From assembly GCF_026262505.1 (NCBI RefSeq), contig NC_067207.1:16274082-16338081 (forward strand): a DNA stretch of 64,000 nt, read 5' to 3'. Each line of letters begins with the position of its first letter. The stretch's first letter is position 1. The stretch comes from Trichomonas vaginalis G3. Lineage: Eukaryota > Parabasalia > Trichomonadida > Trichomonadidae. Under the pieces are notes generated by a model. The model was not told where the DNA came from. It saw only the letters and a list, made by a program, of their open reading frames with translations, and searched no databases. Position numbers and translations under genes: made by a program. Of the stretch, positions 1 through 15,000 are shown one piece after another.

Positions 1-3000
1 TCGAGATCGTCGACCTTCTTCTTGAGATCGTCGGCATCCTTGGCCTTCTCTTCGAGATCGTCGACCTTCTTCTTGAGTTCGGCAACTTCGGCTGGGTCGG
101 CCTTGGCTTCGTCTTCGTCCTTGCCGGAGCAAACAACTGGGGCATCCTCGGCGGCGGACTCGGCAACTGGTGTATCGGCAAGCTTCTTCTCGAGATCGTC
201 AACGCGCTTGGCAAGCTCTGCAAGAGCCTGTGGATCTTGATCGTCAAGAATCTTCAATGTTGTCTTAGCAGCTGGACTGATAACATCTTCATCATCGCTG
301 TTGTCGCTTGAGCTGCTGCTAGACTTCTTCTTGTCAGCTAGATCCTTGACTTTGTCTTCGAGATCATCAACTTTCTTCTTCAGTTTGGCAACTTCGTCTG
401 CATCGGCTGGGTTGGAAGCAAAGCCGGATCTTGGTTGGCCTTCAGAGTCATCGAGGATCTTCAATGTGGTCTTAGCAGCTGGGCTGATCTCATCTTCAGA
501 GTCGGATGAGCTGCTAGAATGATTCTTGCCATGTGTATCCTTAAGCTTGTCTTCGAGGTCTTCTAACTTCTTCTTGAGCTCATCGATCTGATCTTCATCA
601 TTCTTAGCCTTTTCTTCGAGATCATCGACACGCTTGTTGAGATCATTGACATCGTTAAGAGCGTCGGTTGGGTCGATGTCGCGGGTGGCACAAACAACTG
701 GAACATCATTGGCCTCGTCTTTATCAACTGGTGTATCGGCAAGCTTCTTCTCGAGATCGTCAACGCGCTTGGCAAGCTCTGCAAGAGCTGGTGTGTCTTC
801 GTTCTCGAGGGCCTTGAGGGCGGCTTGGGCGGCTGGGCTGATGACTTCTTCTTCGTCACCCTTGTCTTCGCCCTTGTCGCTGGAGCTGCTGCTGCTGCTG
901 CTGGACTTCTTCTTGTCGGCAAGCTCCTTAAGCTTGTCTTCGAGATCGTCGACCTTCTTCTTGAGATCGTCGGCATCCTTGGCCTTCTCTTCGAGATCGT
1001 CGACCTTCTTCTTGAGTTCGGCAACTTCATCGGCGTCGGCTGGGTTAGAGGCAACGGTTGATGTTGGTTCGCCATCAGAGCCGTCAAGAACCTTTAATGT
1101 GGTCTTGGCTGCTGGGCTGATTTCATCTTCGTCGTTGCTGTTGTCGCTGCTGCTGCTGCTGGACTTCTTCTTGTCGGCAAGCTCCTTAAGCTTGTCTTCG
1201 AGATCGTCGACCTTCTTCTTGAGTTCGGCAACTTCGGCTGGGTCGGCCTTGGCTTCGTCTTCGTCCTTGCCGGAGCAAACAACTGGGGCATCCTCGGCGG
1301 CGGACTCGGCAACTGGTGTATCGGCAAGCTTCTTCTCGAGATCGTCAACGCGCTTGGCAAGCTCTGCAAGAGCTGGTGTGTCTTCGTTCTCGAGGGCCTT
1401 GAGGGCGGCTTGGGCGGCTGGGCTGATGACTTCTTCTTCGTCACCCTTGTCTTCGCCCTTGTCGCTGGAGCTGCTGCTGCTGCTGCTGGACTTCTTCTTG
1501 TCGGCAAGCTCCTTAAGCTTGTCTTCGAGATCGTCGACCTTCTTCTTGAGTTCGGCAACTTCGGCTGGGTCGGCCTTGGCTTCGTCTTCGTCCTTGCCGG
1601 AGCAAACAACTGGGGCATCCTCGGCGGCGGACTCGGCAACTGGTGTATCGGCAAGCTTCTTCTCGAGATCGTCAACGCGCTTGGCAAGCTCTGCAAGAGC
1701 CTGTGGATCTTGATCGTCAAGAATCTTCAATGTTGTCTTAGCAGCTGGACTGATAACATCTTCATCATCGCTGTTGTCGCTTGAGCTGCTGCTAGACTTC
1801 TTCTTGTCAGCTAGATCCTTGACTTTGTCTTCGAGATCATCAACTTTCTTCTTCAGTTTGGCAACTTCGTCTGCATCGGCTGGGTTGGAAGCAAAGCCGG
1901 ATCTTGGTTGGCCTTCAGAGTCATCGAGGATCTTCAATGTGGTCTTAGCAGCTGGGCTGATCTCATCTTCAGAGTCGGATGAGCTGCTAGAATGATTCTT
2001 GCCATGTGTATCCTTAAGCTTGTCTTCGAGGTCTTCTAACTTCTTCTTGAGCTCATCGATCTGATCTTCATCATTCTTAGCCTTTTCTTCGAGATCATCG
2101 ACACGCTTGTTGAGATCATTGACATCGTTAAGAGCGTCGGTTGGGTCGATGTCGCGGGTGGCACAAACAACTGGAACATCATTGGCCTCGTCTTTATCAA
2201 CTGGTGTATCGGCAAGCTTCTTCTCGAGATCGTCAACGCGCTTGGCAAGCTCTGCAAGAGCTGGTGTGTCTTCGTTCTCGAGGGCCTTGAGGGCGGCTTG
2301 GGCGGCTGGGCTGATGACTTCTTCTTCGTCACCCTTGTCTTCGCCCTTGTCGCTGGAGCTGCTGCTGCTGCTGCTGGACTTCTTCTTGTCGGCAAGCTCC
2401 TTAAGCTTGTCTTCGAGATCGTCGACCTTCTTCTTGAGATCGTCGGCATCCTTGGCCTTCTCTTCGAGATCGTCGACCTTCTTCTTGAGTTCGGCAACTT
2501 CATCGGCGTCGGCTGGGTTAGAGGCAACGGTTGATGTTGGTTCGCCATCAGAGCCGTCAAGAACCTTTAATGTGGTCTTGGCTGCTGGGCTGATTTCATC
2601 TTCGTCGTTGCTGTTGTCGCTGCTGCTGCTGCTGGACTTCTTCTTGTCGGCAAGCTCCTTAAGCTTGTCTTCGAGATCGTCGACCTTCTTCTTGAGTTCG
2701 GCAACTTCGGCTGGGTCGGCCTTGGCTTCGTCTTCGTCCTTGCCGGAGCAAACAACTGGGGCATCCTCGGCGGCGGACTCGGCAACTGGTGTATCGGCAA
2801 GCTTCTTCTCGAGATCGTCAACGCGCTTGGCAAGCTCTGCAAGAGCCTGTGGATCTTGATCGTCAAGAATCTTCAATGTTGTCTTAGCAGCTGGACTGAT
2901 AACATCTTCATCATCGCTGTTGTCGCTTGAGCTGCTGCTAGACTTCTTCTTGTCAGCTAGATCCTTGACTTTGTCTTCGAGATCATCAACTTTCTTCTTC

Positions 3001-6000
3001 AGTTTGGCAACTTCGTCTGCATCGGCTGGGTTGGAAGCAAAGCCGGATCTTGGTTGGCCTTCAGAGTCATCGAGGATCTTCAATGTGGTCTTAGCAGCTG
3101 GGCTGATCTCATCTTCAGAGTCGGATGAGCTGCTAGAATGATTCTTGCCATGTGTATCCTTAAGCTTGTCTTCGAGGTCTTCTAACTTCTTCTTGAGCTC
3201 ATCGATCTGATCTTCATCATTCTTAGCCTTTTCTTCGAGATCATCGACACGCTTGTTGAGATCATTGACATCGTTAAGAGCGTCGGTTGGGTCGATGTCG
3301 CGGGTGGCACAAACAACTGGAACATCATTGGCCTCGTCTTTATCAACTGGTGTATCGGCAAGCTTCTTCTCGAGATCGTCAACGCGCTTGGCAAGCTCTG
3401 CAAGAGCTGGTGTGTCTTCGTTCTCGAGGGCCTTGAGGGCGGCTTGGGCGGCTGGGCTGATGACTTCTTCTTCGTCACCCTTGTCCTCGCCCTTGTCGCT
3501 GGAGCTGCTGCTGCTGCTGGACTTCTTCTTGTCGGCAACATCCTTAAGCTTGTCTTCGAGGTCTTCTAACTTCTTCTTGAGCTCATCGATCTGATCTTCA
3601 TCATTCTTAGCCTTTTCTTCGAGATCATCGACACGCTTGTTGAGATCATTGACATCGTTAAGAGCGTCGGTTGGGTCGATGTCGCGGGTGGCACAAACAA
3701 CTGGAACATCATTGGCCTCGTCTTTATCAACTGGTGTATCGGCAAGCTTCTTCTCGAGATCGTCAACGCGCTTGGCAAGCTCTGCAAGAGCTGGTGTGTC
3801 TTCGTTCTCGAGGGCCTTGAGGGCGGCTTGGGCGGCTGGGCTGATGACTTCTTCTTCGTCACCCTTGTCCTCGCCCTTGTCGCTGGAGCTGCTGCTGCTG
3901 CTGGACTTCTTCTTGTCGGCAACATCCTTAAGCTTGTCTTCGAGATCGTCGACCTTCTTCTTGAGATCGTCGGCATCCTTGGCCTTCTCTTCGAGATCGT
4001 CGACCTTCTTCTTGAGATCGTCGGCATCCTTGGCCTTCTCTTCGAGATCGTCGACCTTCTTCTTGAGATCGTCGGCATCCTTGGCCTTCTCTTCGAGATC
4101 GTCGACCTTCTTCTTGAGTTCGGCAACTTCATCGGCGTCGGCTGGGTTAGAGGCAACGGTTGATGTTGGTTCGCCATCAGAGCCGTCAAGAACCTTTAAT
4201 GTGGTCTTGGCTTCTGGGCTGATTTCATCTTCGTCGTTGCTGTTGTCGCTGCTGCTGCTGGACTTCTTCTTGTCGGCAAGCTCCTTAAGCTTGTCTTCGA
4301 GATCGTCGACCTTCTTCTTGAGATCGTCGGCATCCTTGGCCTTCTCTTCGAGATCGTCGACCTTCTTCTTGAGTTCGGCAACTTCGGCTGGGTCGGCCTT
4401 GGCTTCGTCTTCGTCCTTGCCGGAGCAAACAACTGGGGCATCCTCGGCGGCGGACTCGGCAACTGGTGTATCGGCAAGCTTCTTCTCGAGATCGTCAACG
4501 CGCTTGGCAAGCTCTGCAAGAGCTGGTGTGTCTTCGTTCTCGAGGGCCTTGAGGCGGCTTGGGCGGCTGGGCTGATGACTTCTTCTTCGTCACCCTTGTC
4601 TTCGCCCTTGTCGCTGGAGCTGCTGCTGCTGCTGGACTTCTTCTTGTCGGCAAGCTCTTAAGCTTGTCTTCGAGATCGTCGACCTTCTTCTTGAGATCGT
4701 CGGCATCCTTGGCCTTCTCTTCGAGATCGTCGACCTTCTTCTTGAGTTCGGCAACTTCATCGGCGTCGGCTGGTTAGAGGCAACGGTTGATGTTGGTTCG
4801 CCATCAGAGCCGTCAAGAACCTTTAATGTGGTCTTGGCTGCTGGGCTGATTTCATCTTCGTCGTTGCTGTTGTCGCTGTTGCTGCTGCTGGACTTCTTCT
4901 TGTCGGCAAGCTCCTTAAGCTTGTCTTCGAGATCGTCGACTTCTTCTTGAGTTCGGCAACTTCGGCTGGGTCGGCCTTGGCTTCGTCTTCGTCCTTGCCG
5001 GAGCAAACAACTGGGGCATCCTCGGCGGCGGACTCGGCAACTGGTGTATCGGCAAGCTTCTTCTCGAGATCGTCAACGCGCTTGGCAAGCTCTGCAAGAG
5101 CTGGTGTGTCTTCGTTCTCGAGGGCCTTGAGGGCGGCTTGGGCGGCTGGGCTGATGACTTCTTCTTCGTCACCCTTGTCCTCGCCCTTGTCGCTGGAGCT
5201 GCTGCTGCTGCTGCTGGACTTCTTCTTGTCGGCAAGCTCCTTAAGCTTGTCTTCGAGATCGTCGACCTTCTTCTTGAGATCGTCGGCATCCTTGGCCTTC
5301 TCTTCGAGATCGTCGACCTTCTTCTTGAGATCGTCGGCATCCTTGGCCTTCTCTTCGAGATCGTCGACCTTCTTCTTGAGTTCGGCAACTTCGGCTGGGT
5401 CGGCCTTGGCTTCGTCTTCGTCCTTGCCGGAGCAAACAACTGGGGCTCGGCGCGGCGGACTCGGCAACTGGTGTATCGGCAAGCTTCTTCTCGAGATCGT
5501 CAACGCGCTTGGCAAGCTCTGCAAGAGCCTGTGGATCTTGATCGTCAAGAATCTTCAATGTTGTCTTAGCAGCTGGACTGATAACATCTTCATCATCGCT
5601 GTTGTCGCTTGAGCTGCTGCTAGACTTCTTCTTGTCAGCTAGATCCTTGACTTTGTCTTCGAGATCATCAACTTTCTTCTTCAGTTTGGCAACTTCGTCT
5701 GCATCGGCTGGGTTGGAAGCAAAGCCGGATCTTGGTTGGCCTTCAGAGTCATCGAGGATCTTCAATGTGGTCTTAGCAGCTGGGCTGATCTCATCTTCAG
5801 AGTCGGATGAGCTGCTAGAATGATTCTTGCCATGTGTATCCTTAAGCTTGTCTTCGAGGTCTTCTAACTTCTTCTTGAGCTCATCGATCTGATCTTCATC
5901 ATTCTTAGCCTTTTCTTCGAGATCATCGACACGCTTGTTGAGATCATTGACATCGTTAAGAGCGTCGGTTGGGTCGATGTCGCGGGTGGCACAAACAACT

Positions 6001-9000
6001 GGAACATCATTGGCCTCGTCTTTATCAACTGGTGTATCGGCAAGCTTCTTCTCGAGATCGTCAACGCGCTTGGCAAGCTCTGCAAGAGCTGGTGTGTCTT
6101 CGTTCTCGAGGGCCTTGAGGGCGGCTTGGGCGGCTGGGCTGATGACTTCTTCTTCGTCACCCTTGTCTTCGCCCTTGTCGCTGGAGCTGCTGCTGCTGCT
6201 GCTGGACTTCTTCTTGTCGGCAAGCTCCTTAAGCTTGTCTTCGAGATCGTCGACCTTCTTCTTGAGATCGTCGGCATCCTTGGCCTTCTCTTCGAGATCG
6301 TCGACCTTCTTCTTGAGATCGTCGGCATCCTTGGCCTTCTCTTCGAGATCGTCGACCTTCTTCTTGAGATCGTCGGCATCCTTGGCCTTCTCTTCGAGAT
6401 CGTCGACCTTCTTCTTGAGTTCGGCAACTTCGGCTGGGTCGGCCTTGGCTTCGTCTTCGTCCTTGCCGGAGCAAACAACTGGGGCATCCTCGGCGGCGGA
6501 CTCGGCAACTGGTGTATCGGCAAGCTTCTTCTCGAGATCGTCAACGCGCTTGGCAAGCTCTGCAAGAGCTGGTGTGTCTTCGTTCTCGAGGCCTTGAGGG
6601 CGGCTTGGGCGGCTGGGCTGATGACTTCTTCTTCGTCACCCTTGTCTTCGCCCTTGTCGCTGGAGCTGCTGCTGCTGCTGCTGGACTTCTTCTTGTCGGC
6701 AAGCTCCTTAAGCTTGTCTTCGAGATCGTCGACCTTCTTCTTGAGATCGTCGGCATCCTTGGCCTTCTCTTCGAGATCGTCGACCTTCTTCTTGAGATCG
6801 TCGCAAGCTCCTTAAGCTTGTCTTCGAGATCGTCGACCTTCTTCTTGAGATCGTCGGCATCCTTGGCCTTCTCTTCGAGATCGTCGACCTTCTTCTTGAG
6901 ATCGTCGGCATCCTTGGCCTTCTCTTCGAGATCGTCGACCTTCTTCTTGAGTTCGGCAACTTCGGCTGGGTCGGCCTTGGCTTCGTCTTCGTCCTTGCCG
7001 GAGCAAACAACTGGGGCATCCTCGGCGGCGGACTCGGCAACTGGTGTATCGGCAAGCTTCTTCTCGAGATCGTCAACGCGCTTGGCAAGCTCTGCAAGAG
7101 CTGGTGTGTCTTCGTTCTCGAGGGCCTTGAGGGCGGCTTGGGCGGCTGGGCTGATGACTTCTTCTTCGTCACCCTTGTCTTCGCCCTTGTCGCTGGAGCT
7201 GCTGCTGCTGCTGGACTTCTTCTTGTCGGCAATATCCTTAAGCTTGTCTTCGAGGTCTTCTAACTTCTTCTTGAGCTCATCGATCTGATCTTCATCATTC
7301 TTAGCCTTTTCTTCGAGATCATCGACACGCTTGTTGAGATCATTGACATCGTTAAGAGCGTCGGTTGGGTCGATGTCGCGGGTGGCACAAACAACTGGAA
7401 CATCATTGGCCTCGTCTTTATCAACTGGTGTATCGGCAAGCTTCTTCTCGAGATCGTCAACGCGCTTGGCAAGCTCTGCAAGAGCTGGTGTGTCTTCGTT
7501 CTCGAGGGCCTTGAGGGCGGCTTGGGCGGCTGGGCTGATGACTTCTTCTTCGTCACCCTTGTCTTCGCCCTTGTCGCTGGAGCTGCTGCTGCTGCTGCTG
7601 GACTTCTTCTTGTCGGCAAGCTCCTTAAGCTTGTCTTCGAGATCGTCGACCTTCTTCTTGAGTTCGGCAACTTCGGCTGGGTCGGCCTTGGCTTCGTCTT
7701 CGTCCTTGCCGGAGCAAACAACTGGGGCATCCTCGGCGGCGGACTCGGCAACTGGTGTATCGGCAAGCTTCTTCTCGAGATCGTCAACGCGCTTGGCAAG
7801 CTCTGCAAGAGCTGGTGTGTCTTCGTTCTCGAGGGCCTTGAGGGCGGCTTGGGCGGCTGGGCTGATGACTTCTTCTTCGTCACCCTTGTCCTCGCCCTTG
7901 TCGCTGGAGCTGCTGCTGCTGCTGGACTTCTTCTTGTCGGCAACATCCTTAAGCTTGTCTTCGAGGTCTTCTAACTTCTTCTTGAGCTCATCGATCTGAT
8001 CTTCATCATTCTTAGCCTTTTCTTCGAGATCATCGACACGCTTGTTGAGATCATTGACATCGTTAAGAGCGTCGGTTGGGTCGATGTCGCGGGTGGCACA
8101 AACAACTGGAACATCATTGGCCTCGTCTTTATCAACTGGTGTATCGGCAAGCTTCTTCTCGAGATCGTCAACGCGCTTGGCAAGCTCTGCAAGAGCTGGT
8201 GTGTCTTCGTTCTCGAGGGCCTTGAGGGCGGCTTGGGCGGCTGGGCTGATGACTTCTTCTTCGTCACCCTTGTCTTCGCCCTTGTCGCTGGAGCTGCTGC
8301 TGCTGCTGGACTTCTTCTTGTCGGCAAGCTCCTTAAGCTTGTCTTCGAGATCGTCGACCTTCTTCTTGAGATCGTCGGCATCCTTGGCCTTCTCTTCGAG
8401 ATCGTCGACCTTCTTCTTGAGTTCGGCAACTTCGGCTGGGTCGGCCTTGGCTTCGTCTTCGTCCTTGCCGGAGCAAACAACTGGGGCATCCTCGGCGGCG
8501 GACTCGGCAACTGGTGTATCGGCAAGCTTCTTCTCGAGATCGTCAACGCGCTTGGCAAGCTCTGCAAGAGCTGGTGTGTCTTCGTTCTCGAGGGCCTTGA
8601 GGGCGGCTTGGGCGGCTGGGCTGATGACTTCTTCTTCGTCACCCTTGTCCTCGCCCTTGTCGCTGGAGCTGCTGCTGCTGCTGCTGGACTTCTTCTTGTC
8701 GGCAAGCTCCTTAAGCTTGTCTTCGAGATCGTCGACCTTCTTCTTGAGATCGTCGGCATCCTTGGCCTTCTCTTCGAGATCGTCGACCTTCTTCTTGAGT
8801 TCGGCAACTTCGGCTGGGTCGGCCTTGGCTTCGTCTTCGTCCTTGCCGGAGCAAACAACTGGGGCATCCTCGGCGGCGGACTCGGCAACTGGTGTATCGG
8901 CAAGCTTCTTCTCGAGATCGTCAACGCGCTTGGCAAGCTCTGCAAGAGCTGGTGTGTCTTCGTTCTCGAGGGCCTTGAGGGCGGCTTGGGCGGCTGGGCT

Positions 9001-12000
9001 GATGACTTCTTCGTCACCCTTGTCCTCGCCCTTGTCGCTGGAGCTGCTGCTGCTGCTGGACTTCTTCTTGTCGGCAACATCCTTAAGCTTGTCTTCGAGG
9101 TCTTCTAACTTCTTCTTGAGCTCATCGATCTGATCTTCATCATTCTTAGCCTTTTCTTCGAGATCATCGACACGCTTGTTGAGATCATTGACATCGTTAA
9201 GAGCGTCGGTTGGGTCGATGTCGCGGGTGGCACAAACAACTGGAACATCATTGGCCTCGTCTTCATCAACTGGTGTATCGGCAAGCTTCTTCTCGAGATC
9301 GTCAACGCGCTTGGCAAGCTCTGCAAGAGCTGGTGTGTCTTCGTTCTCGAGGGCCTTGAGGGCGGCTTGGGCGGCTGGGCTGATGACTTCTTCTTCGTCA
9401 CCCTTGTCTTCGCCCTTGTCGCTGGAGCTGCTGCTGCTGCTGGACTTCTTCTTGTCGGCAACATCCTTAAGCTTGTCTTCGAGGTCTTCTAACTTCTTCT
9501 TGAGCTCATCGATCTGATCTTCATCATTCTTAGCCTTTTCTTCGAGATCATCGACACGCTTGTTGAGATCATTGACATCGTTAAGAGCGTCGGTTGGGTC
9601 GATGTCGCGGGTGGCACAAACAACTGGAACATCATTGGCCTCGTCTTTATCAACTGGTGTATCGGCAAGCTTCTTCTCGAGATCGTCAACGCGCTTGGCA
9701 AGCTCTGCAAGAGCTGGTGTGTCTTCGTTCTCGAGGGCCTTGAGGGCGGCTTGGGCGGCTGGGCTGATGACTTCTTCTTCGTCACCCTTGTCCTCGCCCT
9801 TGTCGCTGGAGCTGCTGCTGCTGCTGGACTTCTTCTTGTCGGCAAGCTCCTTAAGCTTGTCTTCGAGATCGTCGACCTTCTTCTTGAGATCGTCGGCATC
9901 CTTGGCCTTCTCTTCGAGATCGTCGACCTTCTTCTTGAGATCGTCGGCATCCTTGGCCTTCTCTTCGAGATCGTCGACCTTCTTCTTGAGTTCGGCAACT
10001 TCGGCTGGGTCGGCCTTGGCTTCGTCTTCGTCCTTGCCGGAGCAAACAACTGGGGCATCCTCGGCGGCGGACTCGGCAACTGGTGTATCGGCAAGCTTCT
10101 TCTCGAGATCGTCAACGCGCTTGGCAAGCTCTGCAAGAGCTGGTGTGTCTTCGTTCTCGAGGGCCTTGAGGGCGGCTTGGGCGGCTGGGCTGATGACTTC
10201 TTCTTCGTCACCCTTGTCCTCGCCCTTGTCGCTGGAGCTGCTGCTGCTGCTGCTGGACTTCTTCTTGTCGGCAAGCTCCTTAAGCTTGTCTTCGAGATCG
10301 TCGACCTTCTTCTTGAGATCGTCGGCATCCTTGGCCTTCTCTTCGAGATCGTCGACCTTCTTCTTGAGATCGTCGGCATCCTTGGCCTTCTCTTCGAGAT
10401 CGTCGACCTTCTTCTTGAGTTCGGCAACTTCGGCTGGGTCGGCCTTGGCTTCGTCTTCGTCCTTGCCGGAGCAAACAACTGGGGCATCCTCGGCGGCGGA
10501 CTCGGCAACTGGTGTATCGGCAAGCTTCTTCTCGAGATCGTCAACGCGCTTGGCAAGCTCTGCAAGAGCTGGTGTGTCTTCGTTCTCGAGGGCCTTGAGG
10601 GCGGCTTGGGCGGCTGGGCTGATGACTTCTTCTTCGTCACCCTTGTCTTCGCCCTTGTCGCTGGAGCTGCTGCTGCTGCTGGACTTCTTCTTGTCGGCAA
10701 GCTCCTTAAGCTTGTCTTCGAGATCGTCGACCTTCTTCTTGAGATCGTCGGCATCCTTGGCCTTCTCTTCGAGATCGTCGACCTTCTTCTTGAGATCGTC
10801 GGCATCCTTGGCCTTCTCTTCGAGATCGTCGACCTTCTTCTTGAGTTCGGCAACTTCGGCTGGGTCGGCCTTGGCTTCGTCTTCGTCCTTGCCGGAGCAA
10901 ACAACTGGGGCATCCTCGGCGGCGGACTCGGCAACTGGTGTATCGGCAAGCTTCTTCTCGAGATCGTCAACGCGCTTGGCAAGCTCTGCAAGAGCTGGTG
11001 TGTCTTCGTTCTCGAGGGCCTTGAGGGCGGCTTGGGCGGCTGGGCTGATGACTTCTTCTTCGTCACCCTTGTCCTCGCCCTTGTCGCTGGAGCTGCTGCT
11101 GCTGCTGGACTTCTTCTTGTCGGCAAGCTCCTTAAGCTTGTCTTCGAGATCGTCGACCTTCTTCTTGAGATCGTCGGCATCCTTGGCCTTCTCTTCGAGA
11201 TCGTCGACCTTCTTCTTGAGATCGTCGGCATCCTTGGCCTTCTCTTCGAGATCGTCGACCTTTCTTGAGTTCGGCAACTTCGGCTGGGTCGGCCTTGGCT
11301 TCGTCTTCGTCCTTGCCGGAGCAAACAACTGGGGCATCCTCGGCGGCGGACTCGGCAACTGGTGTATCGGCAAGCTTCTTCTCGAGATCGTCAACGCGCT
11401 TGGCAAGCTCTGCAAGAGCTGGTGTGTCTTCGTTCTCGAGGGCCTTGAGGGCGGCTTGGGCGGCTGGGCTGATGACTTCTTCTTCGTCACCCTTGTCCTC
11501 GCCCTTGTCGCTGGAGCTGCTGCTGCTGCTGGACTTCTTCTTGTCGGCAAGCTCCTTAAGCTTGTCTTCGAGATCGTCGACCTTCTTCTTGAGATCGTCG
11601 GCATCCTTGGCCTTCTCTTCGAGATCGTCGACCTTCTTCTTGAGATCGTCGGCATCCTTGGCCTTCTCTTCGAGATCGTCGACCTTCTTCTTGAGATCGT
11701 CGGCATCCTTGGCCTTCTCTTCGAGATCGTCGACCTTCTTCTTGAGTTCGGCAACTTCGGCTGGGTCGGCCTTGGCTTCGTCTTCGTCCTTGCCGGAGCA
11801 AACAACTGGGGCATCCTCGGCGGCGGACTCGGCAACTGGTGTATCGGCAAGCTTCTTCTCGAGATCGTCAACGCGCTTGGCAAGCTCTGCAAGAGCTGGT
11901 GTGTCTTCGTTCTCGAGGGCCTTGAGGGCGGCTTGGGCGGCTGGGCTGATGACTTCTTCTTCGTCACCCTTGTCCTCGCCCTTGTCGCTGGAGCTGCTGC

Positions 12001-15000
12001 TGCTGCTGCTGGACTTCTTCTTGTCGGCAAGCTCCTTAAGCTTGTCTTCGAGATCGTCGACCTTCTTCTTGAGATCGTCGGCATCCTTGGCCTTCTCTTC
12101 GAGATCGTCGACCTTCTTCTTGAGATCGTCGGCATCCTTGGCCTTCTCTTCGAGATCGTCGACCTTCTTCTTGAGTTCGGCAACTTCGGCTGGGTCGGCC
12201 TTGGCTTCGTCTTCGTCCTTGCCGGAGCAAACAACTGGGGCATCCTCGGCGGCGGACTCGGCAACTGGTGTATCGGCAAGCTTCTTCTCGAGATCGTCAA
12301 CGCGCTTGGCAAGCTCTGCAAGAGCTGGTGTGTCTTCGTTCTCGAGGGCCTTGAGGGCGGCTTGGGCGGCTGGGCTGATGACTTCTTCTTCGTCACCCTT
12401 GTCTTCGCCCTTGTCGCTGGAGCTGCTGCTGCTGCTGCTGGACTTCTTCTTGTCGGCAAGCTCCTTAAGCTTGTCTTCGAGATCGTCGACCTTCTTCTTG
12501 AGATCGTCGGCATCCTTGGCCTTCTCTTCGAGATCGTCGACCTTCTTCTTGAGTTCGGCAACTTCGGCTGGGTCGGCCTTGGCTTCGTCTTCGTCCTTGC
12601 CGGAGCAAACAACTGGGGCATCCTCGGCGGCGGACTCGGCAACTGGTGTATCGGCAAGCTTCTTCTCGAGATCGTCAACGCGCTTGGCAAGCTCTGCAAG
12701 AGCTGGTGTGTCTTCGTTCTCGAGGGCCTTGAGGGCGGCTTGGGCGGCTGGGCTGATGACTTCTTCGTCACCCTTGTCCTCGCCCTTGTCGCTGGAGCTG
12801 CTGCTGCTGCTGGACTTCTTCTTGTCGGCAACATCCTTAAGCTTGTCTTCGAGGTCTTCTAACTTCTTCTTGAGCTCATCGATCTGATCTTCATCATTCT
12901 TAGCCTTTTCTTCGAGATCATCGACACGCTTGTTGAGATCATTGACATCGTTAAGAGCGTCGGTTGGGTCGATGTCGCGGGTGGCACAAACAACTGGAAC
13001 ATCATTGGCCTCGTCTTCATCAACTGGTGTATCGGCAAGCTTCTTCTCGAGATCGTCAACGCGCTTGGCAAGCTCTGCAAGAGCTGGTGTGTCTTCGTTC
13101 TCGAGGGCCTTGAGGGCGGCTTGGGCGGCTGGGCTGATGACTTCTTCTTCGTCACCCTTGTCCTCGCCCTTGTCGCTGGAGCTGCTGCTGCTGCTGGACT
13201 TCTTCTTGTCGGCAAGCTCCTTAAGCTTCTCTTCGAGATCGTCGACCTTCTTCTTGAGATCGTCGGCATCCTTGGCCTTCTCTTCGAGATCGTCGACCTT
13301 CTTCTTGAGATCGTCGGCATCCTTGGCCTTCTCTTCGAGATCGTCGACCTTCTTCTTGAGTTCGGCAACTTCGGCTGGGTCGGCCTTGGCTTCGTCTTCG
13401 TCCTTGCCGGAGCAAACAACTGGGGCATCCTCGGCGGCGGACTCGGCAACTGGTGTATCGGCAAGCTTCTTCTCGAGATCGTCAACGCGCTTGGCAAGCT
13501 CTGCAAGAGCTGGTGTGTCTTCGTTCTCGAGGGCCTTGAGGGCGGCTTGGGCGGCTGGGCTGATGACTTCTTCTTCGTCACCCTTGTCCTCGCCCTTGTC
13601 GCTGGAGCTGCTGCTGCTGCTGGACTTCTTCTTGTCGGCAAGCTCCTTAAGCTTGTCTTCGAGATCGTCGACCTTCTTCTTGAGATCGTCGGCATCCTTG
13701 GCCTTCTCTTCGAGATCGTCGACCTTCTTCTTGAGATCGTCGGCATCCTTGGCCTTCTCTTCGAGATCGTCGACCTTCTTCTTGAGATCGTCGGCATCCT
13801 TGGCCTTCTCTTCGAGATCGTCGACCTTCTTCTTGAGATCGTCGGCATCCTTGGCCTTCTCTTCGAGATCGTCGACCTTCTTCTTGAGTTCGGCAACTTC
13901 GGCTGGGTCGGCCTTGGCTTCGTCTTCGTCCTTGCCGGAGCAAACAACTGGGGCATCCTCGGCGGCGGACTCGGCAACTGGTGTATCGGCAAGCTTCTTC
14001 TCGAGATCGTCAACGCGCTTGGCAAGCTCTGCAAGAGCTGGTGTGTCTTCGTTCTCGAGGGCCTTGAGGGCGGCTTGGGCGGCTGGGCTGATGACTTCTT
14101 CTTCGTCACCCTTGTCCTCGCCCTTGTCGCTGGAGCTGCTGCTGCTGCTGGACTTCTTTTGTCGGCAACATCCTTAAGCTTGTCTTCGAGGTCTTCTAAC
14201 TTCTTCTTGAGCTCATCGATCTGATCTTCATCATTCTTAGCCTTTTCTTCGAGATCATCGACACGCTTGTTGAGATCATTGACATCGTTAAGAGCGTCGG
14301 TTGGGTCGATGTCGCGGGGTGGCACAAACAACTGGAACATCATTGGCCTCGTCTTTATCAACTGGTGTATCGGCAAGCTTCTTCTCGAGATCGTCAACGC
14401 GCTTGGCAAGCTCTGCAAGAGCTGGTGTGTCTTCGTTCTCGAGGGCCTTGAGGGCGGCTTGGGCGGCTGGGCTGATGACTTCTTCTTCGTCACCCTTGTC
14501 CTCGCCCTTGTCGCTGGAGCTGCTGCTGCTGCTGGACTTCTTCTTGTCGGCAAGCTCCTTAAGCTTCTCTTCGAGATCGTCGACCTTCTTCTTGAGATCG
14601 TCGGCATCCTTGGCCTTCTCTTCGAGATCGTCGACCTTCTTCTTGAGATCGTCGGCATCCTTGGCCTTCTCTTCGAGATCGTCGACCTTCTTCTTGAGAT
14701 CGTCGGCATCCTTGGCCTTCTCTTCGAGATCGTCGACCTTCTTCTTGAGTTCGGCAACTTCGGCTGGGTCGGCCTTGGCTTCGTCTTCGTCCTTGCCGGA
14801 GCAAACAACTGGGGCATCCTCGGCGGCGGACTCGGCAACTGGTGTATCGGCAAGCTTCTTCTCGAGATCGTCAACGCGCTTGGCAAGCTCTGCAAGAGCT
14901 GGTGTGTCTTCGTTCTCGAGGGCCTTGAGGGCGGCTTGGGCGGCTGGGCTGATGACTTCTTCTTCGTCACCCTTGTCCTCGCCCTTGTCGCTGGAGCTGC

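Noticed and set aside
6541-12862. Very long open frames on both strands across the repeat array (up to ~2,100 and ~1,100 codons)
   Set aside because: They are by-products of the GC-rich, stop-free repeats; the plus-strand and shifted minus frames give Ser- or Arg/Pro-rich translations without structure. The coiled-coil frame linked to the N-terminal ATG at 22813 is the coding one.
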